Assembly: GCA_946478985.1 (NCBI GenBank)
Contig: CAMLDZ010000091.1
Location: 1-12,084, forward strand
DNA length: 12,084 bases
From: an uncultured Solimonas sp.
Lineage (GTDB): Bacteria; Pseudomonadota; Gammaproteobacteria; Nevskiales; Nevskiaceae
Direction: 5' to 3'
The translations under genes and the position numbers were made by a program. The first letter of the stretch is position 1; the number at the start of each line of letters is the position of its first letter. Under the pieces are notes generated by a model that worked only from the letters and a program-made list of their open reading frames with translations, had not been told where the DNA came from and did no database searches. This document shows, piece after piece, positions 1 through 6,733 of this stretch.

Positions 1-39
1 GCGTTAACAGGCCCTAGCGGATCGGGACGAAATTCTGTC

Positions 40-948
40 GTGCGCATCGGAATAGACCTCGGCGGCACCAAGATCGAAGGCGTGGTGATCGGCGAGCGCT
101 CGCAGATCGTCGCGCAGCAGCGCGTCGCGACCCCGGTCGGTGACTATGCGGCGACGGTCGACGCGCTGGCCGGACTGACGCGGCGACTCGAAGCCGCGGT
201 GGGTGCGCGCGATCTGCCGGTCGGGCTCGGCACGCCTGGCGCGCTGTCGCGCTACAGCGGCCTGATGAAGAACTGCAATTCCACCTGTCTCAACGGCCAG
301 CCGCTGCTCGCCGATCTGGAGGCGCGGCTGGGTGCGCGCGTGCGGATCGCCAACGACGCCGATTGCATGGCGCTGTCGGAAGCGCAGGACGGCGCCGCCG
401 CCGGTGCGGCGACGGTGTTCGGCGTGATCCTCGGCACGGGCGTCGGCGGCGGGCTGGTCGTCAACGGCCAGCTGCTGCGCGGCCCGAACGCGATCGCCGG
501 CGAGTGGGGACACAATCCGCTGCCCTGGGCGGTGCCCGAGGAACTGCCGGGCGCGGACTGCTATTGCGGCAAACAGGGCTGCATCGAGACCTGGCTGTCC
601 GGGCCCGGGCTGGCGCGCGATCATCTGCTGGCGACCGGCGCAGCGCTGCGCGGCGAACAGATCGTCGAGGCGGCGCTGGCCGGCGATGCCGCTGCGGAAG
701 CCAGCCTGCAGCGCTACGAGCATCGCCTGGCGCGCGGACTGGCGCAGCTGATCAACATCGTCGACCCGGACGTCATCGTCCTCGGCGGCGGCCTGTCCCG
801 CGTCAAGCGCTGGTATCGCAAGGTGCCGGCGCTGTGGGGCGCCTGGGTGTTCTCGGAAGACGTGCAGACGCGCCTGGTGCCGGCCCAGTACGGTGATGCC
901 AGCGGTGTGCGCGGTGCCGCCTGGCTGTGGCCCGCGCCGGGCGCCTGA
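40..948 (+). CDS. mak: Fructokinase (Mak-type ROK sugar kinase)
   Basis: ATP-dependent sugar kinase of the ROK family, most like E. coli Mak, which phosphorylates fructose (and weakly other hexoses) to the 6-phosphate in the cytoplasm. The 302 residues begin with the phosphate-binding segment IGIDLGGTK (3-11). The catalytic stretch NDADC is at 105-109 (Asp106 the likely base). GEWGHNP at 154-160 and CYCGKQGC at 174-181 form the ROK His/Cys zinc site, and DPDVIVLGGG is at 242-251. The C-terminal SGVRGAAWLWP also matches Mak as I remember it, and the length is the same. The start is GTG at position 40, 10 nt after a purine-rich GGGACGA; the first residues align with the family, so no longer start is needed. 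It converges on the next gene with a 15-bp gap. The true substrate could be another hexose such as mannose. Confidence 0.9.
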   Translation: MRIGIDLGGTKIEGVVIGERSQIVAQQRVATPVGDYAATVDALAGLTRRLEAAVGARDLPVGLGTPGALSRYSGLMKNCNSTCLNGQPLLADLEARLGARVRIANDADCMALSEAQDGAAAGAATVFGVILGTGVGGGLVVNGQLLRGPNAIAGEWGHNPLPWAVPEELPGADCYCGKQGCIETWLSGPGLARDHLLATGAALRGEQIVEAALAGDAAAEASLQRYEHRLARGLAQLINIVDPDVIVLGGGLSRVKRWYRKVPALWGAWVFSEDVQTRLVPAQYGDASGVRGAAWLWPAPGA

Positions 949-963
949 GCCGGCGGCTGGGCC

Positions 964-1332
964 TCAGCTGAGTATCCGCCGCTCCGAATAGGCGATGAAG
1001 CCGCGCACCAGCCGGTAGATCCACCAGATCCACAGGCCGAACAGCAGCGGGATGCCGATCAGCACCCAGCACAGCAGGCCGAAGATGAAGCCGAGGATCA
1101 GCGTCCACCAGAAGGTGCGGATCAGGTAGCGGTGGTGGTTGCGGATGAAGTCGTTCTGCGTTTCCGCCGCCTTGATGTAGCTGATGACGACGCTGATGAT
1201 CGACGCGGCGAAAGCCGTGAACGGCGATACCGCCTGCAGCACATAGGCGATCAGCAGGGTGGTGCGCTCGGCTTCGCTGGCGTCCTGCCCGGGATTCGAG
1301 CCAGGCGTGACGACGATCGGGTCGGAACTCAT
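964..1332 (-). CDS. Small DUF4870/COG3671-like membrane protein
   Basis: A 122-residue inner-membrane protein of unknown function. After a polar N-terminus (1-22) there are about three hydrophobic segments, near 24-53, 70-90 and 88-110. Between the first two lies the basic/aromatic motif IRNHHRYLIRTFWW (63-76), which I recognise from the DUF4870/COG3671 group of predicted membrane proteins. ATG at 1332 is preceded by a good GGAGGT site 8 nt upstream. It is a single gene: mak converges on its 3' end, and its 5' side is separated from ppa's terminator by about 110 bp. A 10-bp palindrome, CTCAGCTGAG, spans the stop codon, but there is no T-run to make it a terminator. The family assignment is by motif and topology only. 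Confidence 0.75.
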   Translation of the reverse strand: MSSDPIVVTPGSNPGQDASEAERTTLLIAYVLQAVSPFTAFAASIISVVISYIKAAETQNDFIRNHHRYLIRTFWWTLILGFIFGLLCWVLIGIPLLFGLWIWWIYRLVRGFIAYSERRILS

Positions 1333-1440
1333 CTTTCAAGACCTCCATGGCATGCCGGCCGGCGGCGGGCGGCACTGCAATCTGCCATAGGACGCGCGAT
1401 CGGCGCTAAAGCTTTGCATGCCGGGCCGCGATGAAGCGCA

Positions 1441-1476
1441 CAAACAAAAAAGGGCGACCGGCTGGCCGGTCGCCCT
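1441..1476 (-). terminator. Rho-independent terminator of ppa
   Basis: Read on the minus strand, an 11-bp perfect GC-rich stem (arms 1466-1476 and 1451-1461) closes a 4-nt loop and is followed at once by six T's (complement of 1446-1451) and a further T-rich stretch. It lies 27 bp beyond the ppa stop codon. Confidence 0.9.
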
Positions 1477-1502
1477 GAACTTCGTGCAACAGCGGCGGCG
1501 TC

Positions 1503-2033
1503 TTACTTCTTGTACGCGGCGATGCCGTCGGTGATTTCCTTGCGCGCGGCGGCGGCATCGCGCCAGCCGGCCACCTTGACCCACTTGCCCTTCTCGAGAT
1601 CCTTGTAGTGCTCGTAGAAGTGCTGGATCTCGTTCTTCAGGCGCGCCGGCACGTCGGCCAGGTCCTTGAGATCGTCGTAGTAGTTGTTGCTGACCTTGTC
1701 GGTCGGCACCGCCAGCAGCTTGGCGTCCGAGCCCTTCTCGTCGGTGGTGTCGAGCACGGCGACGGTGCGGCACTTGATGACCGAGCCGGCCACGATCGGG
1801 TGCGGCGTCAGCACCAGCACGTCCACCGGGTCGCCGTCGCCGCCCAGCGTCTGCGGGATGTAGCCATAGTTGGCGGGGTAGTTCATCGCCACGTTCATGA
1901 AGCGGTCGACCATCAGCAGGCCGGTTTCCTTGTCCACTTCGTACTTGACCGGCGGACCGTAGGCGGCGATCTCGATGACGACGTAGAACTCGTCCGGCGC
2001 CTTATCGCCCGGACCGATTGATTCAAAACCCAT
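1503..2033 (-). CDS. ppa: Inorganic pyrophosphatase (family I)
   Basis: Hydrolyses pyrophosphate to two phosphates in the cytoplasm, pulling nucleotide polymerisation and acyl activation forward. It has 176 residues, the same length as E. coli PPase. Visible active-site residues are Glu21, Lys30, Glu32, Arg44, Tyr56 (in NYGYIP), the signature DGDPVDVLV (66-74) with its metal-binding aspartates, Asp98, Asp103, Lys105, and the Tyr143-Lys144 pair in [11 protein letters not shown]. The reading frame extends upstream to 2138. ATG at 2033 is chosen because MGFESIGPG is where family members begin and an AAGGA site lies 8 nt upstream. It is divergent from adk and ends in its own hairpin terminator. 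Confidence 0.97.
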   Translation of the reverse strand: MGFESIGPGDKAPDEFYVVIEIAAYGPPVKYEVDKETGLLMVDRFMNVAMNYPANYGYIPQTLGGDGDPVDVLVLTPHPIVAGSVIKCRTVAVLDTTDEKGSDAKLLAVPTDKVSNNYYDDLKDLADVPARLKNEIQHFYEHYKDLEKGKWVKVAGWRDAAAARKEITDGIAAYKK

Positions 2034-2127
2034 GTTCGCGTTCCTTGAAAGAGGCGGCGGTTGGCAAAAGTCCCGGCACCGGCTTGGGATCGTTGCGGCG
2101 CTCGGCGCCGCGGGTGCGGGGTGGTGC

Positions 2128-2133
2128 ATTTTA
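2128..2133 (-). promoter_or_regulatory. Candidate -10 element for ppa
   Basis: Minus-strand TAAAAT matches TATAAT at 5 of 6 positions and would give a leader of roughly 90 nt. No convincing -35 lies 16-18 bp upstream (GCGTCA at 17 bp matches 3 of 6). A GCAAAAGT octamer sits directly beside it. Weak support. Confidence 0.3.
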
Positions 2134-2149
2134 AGCAAAAGTGCAAGGT

Positions 2150-2178
2150 TTGACGCACTGTGTAACTGCGGTTACTTT
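2150..2178 (+). promoter_or_regulatory. Candidate sigma-70 promoter for adk
   Basis: TTGACG (2150-2155; 5 of 6 to the -35 consensus), a 17-bp spacer, then TACTTT (2173-2178; 3 of 6 to the -10). Transcription would start near 2185, about 60 nt before the adk ATG. The spacer and -10 contain the small inverted repeat GTAAC-tgcg-GTTAC (2162-2175). Confidence 0.45.
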
Positions 2179-2245
2179 TGCCGCCTCGCGCGCCGGGGGC
2201 CGGAAGCGGCTGGCGTGCGCACATGGTCAACAGGTCAATCCAAAG

Positions 2246-2809
2246 ATGAAAATCGTACTGCTGGGTGCGCCCGGTTCGGGCAAAGGCACGCAGGGCGAAA
2301 AGCTGGTTGCGCATTTCGGCATTCCCAAGATCTCCACCGGCGACGCCTTGCGCGCGGCGGTGGCAGCCGGCACCGAGCTTGGCAAGAAGGCCAAGGCGAC
2401 CATGGACGCCGGCCAGCTGGTGGCCAACGAGATCGTGATCGGTATCGTCGAGGAACGCCTGGGCCAGCCGGATGCGGCCAAGGGCTTCGTCCTCGACGGT
2501 TTCCCGCGCAACACCGCGCAGGCGCAGACGCTGGAAGGCATGCTCGCCAAGCGCGGCTACGATGGCATCGACAAGGCCGTGCATCTGGCCGTCAATGATG
2601 AAGAGATCGTCAAGCGCCTGCTCGACCGCGCGCAGAAGGAAGGCCGCGCGGACGACAAGGAAGACGTGATCCGCCACCGCATCAGCGTCTACAACGCCGA
2701 AACGCATCCGCTGCTCGACTTCTACGAGAAGCAGGGCAAGCTGGTGACGGTGCAGGGCGTCGGCAGCCTCGAAGAGATTTTCCAGCGTATCGTCGACGCG
2801 TTGAAGTAA
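2246..2809 (+). CDS. adk: Adenylate kinase (short form)
   Basis: Interconverts ATP + AMP and 2 ADP, holding the adenylate energy charge in the cytoplasm. The 187 residues carry the P-loop GAPGSGKGT (7-15), the AMP-site STGD (30-33), the signature FVLDGFPRN (81-89), a short lid around RAQKEGRADD (128-137), and arginines 143 and 145 in RHRISVYN. At 187 residues it is shorter than E. coli Adk (214) because the lid domain is reduced, as I recall for Xanthomonas-type enzymes. ATG at 2246 is preferred over the in-frame ATG at 2141: MKIVLLGAPG is the family start, the upstream part would be unconserved, and 2141 lies before the candidate promoter. The ribosome site (AGGTC, 9 nt away) is modest. A bidirectional terminator follows. 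Confidence 0.97.
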   Translation: MKIVLLGAPGSGKGTQGEKLVAHFGIPKISTGDALRAAVAAGTELGKKAKATMDAGQLVANEIVIGIVEERLGQPDAAKGFVLDGFPRNTAQAQTLEGMLAKRGYDGIDKAVHLAVNDEEIVKRLLDRAQKEGRADDKEDVIRHRISVYNAETHPLLDFYEKQGKLVTVQGVGSLEEIFQRIVDALK

Positions 2810-2832
2810 GCCGGCAAGGATGCGCTGCAACG

Positions 2833-2863
2833 AAAAAGGCCGCCCGGAAGGGCGGCCTTTTTT
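2833..2863. terminator. Bidirectional Rho-independent terminator (adk / barrel gene)
   Basis: A perfect inverted repeat, AAAAAGGCCGCCC, loop GGAA, GGGCGGCCTTTTT(T). It has a T-run on the + strand (2858-2863) and an A-run on the other side (2833-2837), so it can stop transcripts from both directions. It sits 23 bp after the adk stop and 19 bp after the stop of the convergent gene. Confidence 0.93.
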
Positions 2864-2882
2864 GCTGCTGCGGTGCTGCCGG

Positions 2883-3461
2883 TCAGAAGCGGAAGCGCAC
2901 GCCGACGCGCAGGTCGTCGATGTCCAGGTCGTAGCCGCTGTCTTCGAGATAGGTGGCGCGGTAGTCGACGAAGGCGCCGATCAGCGGGGTGAACTGGTAG
3001 GACGCGCCGACCAGCCATTCGATGCCGTCGTAGTCGCCGACATTGACGTAGCCGACGCGGCCGTTGACGCTGAACTCGCGCGTCAGCTTGTAGATCGCAC
3101 CGCCATGCAGGCCGATACCGCTTTCGTCGTCGACGTCGTCATCCAGATGGATGAACTCGGCCAGGCCGAAGAACACCAGTTGCTGGCGTGCATCGGAGTT
3201 GAGGCCGACGCCGAGGCGGATCTGGTCGAGATCGATATCGGAGTCGTCGTAGTTGACGGTCTGGTATTCGCCGCTGAAGAAGAGCTGATCAGCGAACGCG
3301 AACTGGCCCCTGATGCCGAGGCCGTCGCCATCGTCGTCGTAACCGACATCGACGCCCGAGCTGACGTAGTACGCATCAACATTGTTGCCGATGCCGGCGG
3401 CAAAGCCCGTCATCGGCGCGAGGGCCAGCAGGCCCATTCCCATCGCGTGCGAAAGTCTCAT
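2883..3461 (-). CDS. Small outer-membrane beta-barrel protein with acidic loops
   Basis: A 192-residue exported protein. Residues 1-22 look like a signal peptide (MRLSHAMGMGLLALAPMTGF then AAG). The mature part alternates hydrophobic and polar residues in about eight strands and ends in RVGVRFRF, a typical C-terminal aromatic signal for outer-membrane insertion. Turns or loops are strikingly acidic: YDDDGDG (41-47), DDSDIDLDQ (72-80), HLDDDVDDES (105-114) and DLDIDD (178-183). The first resembles the start of a calcium-binding DxDGDG loop. ATG at 3461 has an AGGAG site 9 nt upstream. It lies 124 bp downstream of rnd on the same strand, but the gap holds inverted repeats and possibly its own promoter. 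I do not recognise a named family; it could be a small porin or an OmpW/OmpX-like barrel. Confidence 0.8.
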   Translation of the reverse strand: MRLSHAMGMGLLALAPMTGFAAGIGNNVDAYYVSSGVDVGYDDDGDGLGIRGQFAFADQLFFSGEYQTVNYDDSDIDLDQIRLGVGLNSDARQQLVFFGLAEFIHLDDDVDDESGIGLHGGAIYKLTREFSVNGRVGYVNVGDYDGIEWLVGASYQFTPLIGAFVDYRATYLEDSGYDLDIDDLRVGVRFRF

Positions 3462-3550
3462 CGTGGTGCACTCCTGTGATTTTTATCTTCGATGTTTCCC
3501 AGGCCGGCTCGCGCCGGTGCGCCATAGTAGCGCGCAATGCACCACGATGA
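3458..3550 (-). repeat. 13-bp perfect inverted repeat covering the barrel gene's start codon
   Basis: TCATCGTGGTGCA at 3458-3470 and its exact complement TGCACCACGATGA at 3538-3550 are separated by 67 nt. The proximal arm contains the ATG (3459-3461) and the whole spacer up to the AGGAG site. A smaller hairpin, CCGGC-tcgc-GCCGG (3504-3517), sits inside the loop; in the mRNA its loop is GCGA, a GNRA tetraloop. The distal arm can instead pair locally (ACGAT-ga-ATCGT, 3544-3555). A further TCGCG-TATT-CGCGA hairpin lies at 3555-3568. A leader that hides the start codon is possible if transcription begins upstream of 3550. Confidence 0.6.
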
Positions 3551-3585
3551 ATCGTCGCGTATTCGCGAGTTTCTGTCGCTGCGTT

Positions 3586-4677
3586 TCAGCCCAGCGCTTC
3601 GAGCAGCACGTCACCGCACAGCGGCCGGCGCCAGCCCTGTAGCACCGGCACGTCGGCGGCGGCGCCGCGGCGCATCAGCTCGATCAGGTCGGCGCGTGGG
3701 GCCAAAAAACCCGCCGGCAGTTTCAGGTCGGCGGCGCGCGCCTGCACCAGCGTCTGCAGTTCACGCAGCTTGAGCTTCTGCGGCGGGCTCAGTTCGTCGT
3801 CCTCGAAGATCAGCTGCGGCGGCTGCGCACGGGCTTCGGCGATCACTTCCAGCAGCCGTTCGCCGTGACGGTCCAGCGTCTTTGGCGGCAGCACGCCGAG
3901 GCCGCCGAGTTGCGTCAGCGAATCGGGCTGGCGTTCGGCGAGGCGGTAGATCGCATCGTCGTCGATGATCCACTTGCGCGGGCGGTCGCGCGACTGCGCC
4001 TCGGTCTCGCGCCAGGCGGCGAGCGCGGCGCCGACCGTCTGCGCGGCGGCGTTCATCCGCGCCAGGCCGCGCAGCTTTTCCCAGGCGTCCTCCGGGCGCA
4101 TGCGGTAGCGCTCGGCCTGACCGGCGCGCACGCAGTCCTCGGCCAGCCAGGCCAGGCGGCCGCAGGCAGCCAGTTCGTCCTGGAGCGCCGGGTAGATGGT
4201 GGCCAGATGCGAGACGTCGGCGGCGGCATAGGCCAGCTCGGCCTCGCTCAGCGGCCGCCGCGCCCAGTCGGTGCGCGACAGGCTCTTGTCGAGCGTGATG
4301 CCGAGCCGTTTCTCGATCAGGCCGGCATAACCGATCTGGTCGCCGATGCCGAGCAGGGTCGCGGCGATCTGCGTATCGAACAGCGGCAGCGGGCAGGCGC
4401 CGCGCAGCCGCACGAAGATTTCCAGATCCTGCGAGGCGGCGTGAAACACCTTGATGCGGTCCGGCGCGTACAGGCAGTCGAGCAGGGCAGCGGCATCCGG
4501 CAGCGCCAGCATGTCGATGCAGACCGCCGCTTCCGGATCACCGATCTGCACCAGACAGAGCTTGGGATAGTAGGTGTCGACCCGGATGAACTCGGTGTCG
4601 ATGGTCAGCCAGGGGGTCTGCGCCCAGCGGCGCAGGTGCGGCTCCAGCGCCGCGGCGGTTTGGATCAGTTGGGTCAT
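3586..4677 (-). CDS. rnd: Ribonuclease D
   Basis: A DEDD-type 3'-5' exoribonuclease that trims tRNA and other small RNA 3' ends. The 363 residues compare with about 375 in E. coli. The exonuclease domain is at about 1-170: motif I DTEF (Asp27, Glu29), motif II HAASQDLEI with Asp84, and motif III Tyr150-x3-Asp154 in LAYAAADV, the DEDDy pattern. A helical HRDC domain follows at about 205-290, and the rest may form the second HRDC-like domain of RNase D. ATG at 4677 fits the family start; the ribosome site is poor (only AAAGAAC is visible), which suggests low expression. It diverges from the 4747 gene across 69 bp. No T-rich terminator follows the stop, so read-through into the barrel gene is possible. 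Confidence 0.93.
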   Translation of the reverse strand: MTQLIQTAAALEPHLRRWAQTPWLTIDTEFIRVDTYYPKLCLVQIGDPEAAVCIDMLALPDAAALLDCLYAPDRIKVFHAASQDLEIFVRLRGACPLPLFDTQIAATLLGIGDQIGYAGLIEKRLGITLDKSLSRTDWARRPLSEAELAYAAADVSHLATIYPALQDELAACGRLAWLAEDCVRAGQAERYRMRPEDAWEKLRGLARMNAAAQTVGAALAAWRETEAQSRDRPRKWIIDDDAIYRLAERQPDSLTQLGGLGVLPPKTLDRHGERLLEVIAEARAQPPQLIFEDDELSPPQKLKLRELQTLVQARAADLKLPAGFLAPRADLIELMRRGAAADVPVLQGWRRPLCGDVLLEALG

Positions 4678-4746
4678 GTCGTGGTTCTTTAGCCACTAGA
4701 ATACAAAGCTTCGCGATCCGATCCCATTCAGGCCGCCGTTCTTCCG

Positions 4747-5322
4747 ATGTTCGCCCAACTGCTCAGCGTCACCGTGCGTACCCTGCTGTTCCGCGCCGGA
4801 CCCCAGGATTTCCCTTTCGATTCGCGTCTGCTGCCGCCGGTGATCTTCATCGCCGTGGTCGCCAACGTGATGATGTTCGGCCAGGTGATGCCGGCGCCGG
4901 CCGCCGCGGCGATGTCGGCGGCGATGGTCGGCGGCCTGGCGCTGGTGACGCGCAGCGTGCTGCGCATCCGCCAGCTCGCCAGCCGCTTCCAGCAGACCTA
5001 CATGGCCCTGCTGGCGACTTCGGCCGTGCTGACGCTGGCGCTGGTGCCGCTGTTCGCGCAGATGGCGCCGGCGCTGCGGCTGGTGGCCGAGAACCCCAAG
5101 CTGCTGGAAACGCCGGAGAAGCTGCACCTGCCGCAGGGCATCGCCTTCATCATGAACCTGCTCAACCTGTGGAGCTTCCTGGTCAGCGCCTGGATCTTCC
5201 GTCACGCCACCAATCTGCCGTTCGCCATCGGCCTGATCATCGCGCTGCTGGCGGCGTTCTCGCTGCTGTTCATCGTCGCTTTCGCCGGCTCTCTGGCCGG
5301 CGCCGCCTTCGGCGCGGGCTGA
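4747..5322 (+). CDS. Five-helix inner-membrane protein of unknown function
   Basis: 191 residues, which I do not recognise. Hydrophobic segments lie near 28-48, 50-71, 85-106, 131-152 and 157-187. A basic stretch, RSVLRIRQLASRF (69-81), is followed by an amphipathic segment, RLVAENPKLLETPEKLHL (111-128). There is no signal peptide or catalytic motif. ATG at 4747 is the first start in frame; its ribosome site is weak (AGGCCG about 11 nt upstream). The stop is 20 bp before mpl on the same strand, so the two are probably cotranscribed and a role in envelope or peptidoglycan metabolism is possible by association. Yip1-like topology was considered, but nothing specific supports it. Confidence 0.8.
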   Translation: MFAQLLSVTVRTLLFRAGPQDFPFDSRLLPPVIFIAVVANVMMFGQVMPAPAAAAMSAAMVGGLALVTRSVLRIRQLASRFQQTYMALLATSAVLTLALVPLFAQMAPALRLVAENPKLLETPEKLHLPQGIAFIMNLLNLWSFLVSAWIFRHATNLPFAIGLIIALLAAFSLLFIVAFAGSLAGAAFGAG

Positions 5323-5342
5323 GGCCGGCGTCAGGAGTCTTC

Positions 5343-6704
5343 ATGCATCTGCACATCCTCGGCATCTGCGGCACCTTCATGGCCGGCATCGCCGCCATCG
5401 CGCGCGAGGCCGGCCATACCGTCACCGGCAGCGATGCCAACGCCTGGCCGCCGATGTCGACGCAGCTGGAGGCCCTGGGCATCAGCCTGATGCAGGGCTA
5501 TGCGCCCGAGCATCTGCAGCCGGCGCCGGATGTGGTGGTCGTCGGCAATGTCGTCACGCGCGGCAACGCGGCGATGGAATACGTGCTGGATCAAGGCTTG
5601 CCGTATGTCTCCGGGCCGCAGTGGCTGGCCGAGAACGTGCTGCAGGGGCGGCACGTGCTGGCGGTCGCCGGCACGCACGGCAAGACCACCACGACCTCGC
5701 TACTGGCCTGGCTGCTCGATTACGCGGGGCTGGAGCCGGGCTTCCTGGTCGGCGGCGTGCCGCAGAACTTCGGCATCTCGGCGCGGCTCGGCAAGTCGAA
5801 ATACTTCGTCATCGAGGCCGACGAGTACGACACCGCGTTCTTCGACAAGCGCAGCAAGTTCGTTCATTACCGGCCGCGCACGGCGATCCTCAACAACCTC
5901 GAATACGACCACGCCGACATCTTTGCCGATCTCGCCGCGATCGAGCGGCAGTTCCACCATCTGGTGCGCACGGTGCCGGCCTCGGGGCGGCTGGTCGTCA
6001 ACGGCGACAACGCCGCGCTGCAGCGCGTGCTCGCGCAGGGCTGCTGGAGTGAGGTGGTGCGTTTCGGCACCGCCGCGCCGGACGGCCAGGCCTGGTGGGG
6101 CGGACAGACCGAGGAGTGCAACGGGCCGGGGCACTTCGAGCTGATCGCTGATGGCCTGATGCACGGCTGCGTGCCGACGCCGCTGGCCGGCACCCACAAT
6201 GTGGCCAACACCCTGGCGGCGTTTGCGGCGGCCGAGCACGTCGGCGTGCCGGTGCCGCTGCTGATCGAGGCACTGGCCGGCTTCAAGAGCGTCAAGCGCC
6301 GGCTGGAGCTGATCGGCGAGGCCCGCGGCGTGCAGGTCTACGACGACTTCGCGCACCATCCGACGGCGATCGAAGTCACCGTCGATGCGCTCAAGCGCCA
6401 GTCCGGCGGCCGCGTCCTCGCGGTGCTGGAGCCGCGCTCCAACACCATGCGGCTGGGCACGCACGCCGATGAGCTGGCCGACAGCCTGCACGCCGCCGAT
6501 CTCGCCTTCGTCTACGCGCGGCCGGATCTCAAATGGGACGCCGCCGCCGCGCTCGGCAAGCTCGGCGCGCGGCTGCGCGTGCACCACGACCTGGCGGCGC
6601 TGGTGGCCGCGATCGCCGCCGAAGCCAGAACGGGCGATCGCCTGCTGGTGATGAGCAACGGCGATTTCGGCGGTGTGCACCGCCAGCTGCTGGCCGCGCT
6701 CTGA
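5343..6704 (+). CDS. mpl: UDP-N-acetylmuramate:L-alanyl-gamma-D-glutamyl-meso-diaminopimelate ligase
   Basis: A murein-recycling ligase that attaches the tripeptide L-Ala-D-Glu-meso-DAP, recovered from old peptidoglycan, to UDP-MurNAc with ATP, feeding the cytoplasmic precursor pool. It has 453 residues (E. coli Mpl 457). The N-terminal nucleotide-sugar domain starts MHLHILGICGTFMAG. The Mur ATP loop GTHGKTTTTS is at 110-119; the Mpl-typical EADEYDTAFFDKRSKF is at 158-173, followed by LNNLEYDHADIF. The C-terminal Mur ligase domain carries DDFAHHPTA and LEPRSNTMRLG. The Mpl-type EADEYDTAFFDKRSK stretch separates it from MurC. ATG at 5343 has AGGAG 5 nt upstream; longer frames to 5169 would overlap the upstream gene. 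It is probably cotranscribed with the membrane protein just before it. Confidence 0.96.
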   Translation: MHLHILGICGTFMAGIAAIAREAGHTVTGSDANAWPPMSTQLEALGISLMQGYAPEHLQPAPDVVVVGNVVTRGNAAMEYVLDQGLPYVSGPQWLAENVLQGRHVLAVAGTHGKTTTTSLLAWLLDYAGLEPGFLVGGVPQNFGISARLGKSKYFVIEADEYDTAFFDKRSKFVHYRPRTAILNNLEYDHADIFADLAAIERQFHHLVRTVPASGRLVVNGDNAALQRVLAQGCWSEVVRFGTAAPDGQAWWGGQTEECNGPGHFELIADGLMHGCVPTPLAGTHNVANTLAAFAAAEHVGVPVPLLIEALAGFKSVKRRLELIGEARGVQVYDDFAHHPTAIEVTVDALKRQSGGRVLAVLEPRSNTMRLGTHADELADSLHAADLAFVYARPDLKWDAAAALGKLGARLRVHHDLAALVAAIAAEARTGDRLLVMSNGDFGGVHRQLLAAL

Positions 6705-6706
6705 AT

Positions 6707-6733
6707 GCTTCGCGGCCTACCAGGCCGCGAAGC
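6707..6733. repeat. 12-bp perfect hairpin at convergent gene ends
   Basis: GCTTCGCGGCCT (6707-6718), loop ACC, AGGCCGCGAAGC (6722-6733). It begins 3 nt after the mpl stop and includes the last codons and stop (6717-6719) of the convergent gene. No T-run follows on either strand, so it is not a classic Rho-independent terminator. It could protect both mRNA 3' ends or act in Rho-dependent ending. Confidence 0.7.

Noticed and set aside
963..972. CTCAGCTGAG palindrome at the stop of the DUF4870-like gene
   Set aside because: It is a self-complementary 10-mer with no loop or T-run, and is expected by chance in a GC-rich region.
4678..4746. Overlapping promoters between rnd and the 4747 gene (TAGAAT on +, TATTCT on -)
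   Set aside because: The -10-like boxes exist, but no -35 at 16-18 bp matches more than chance.
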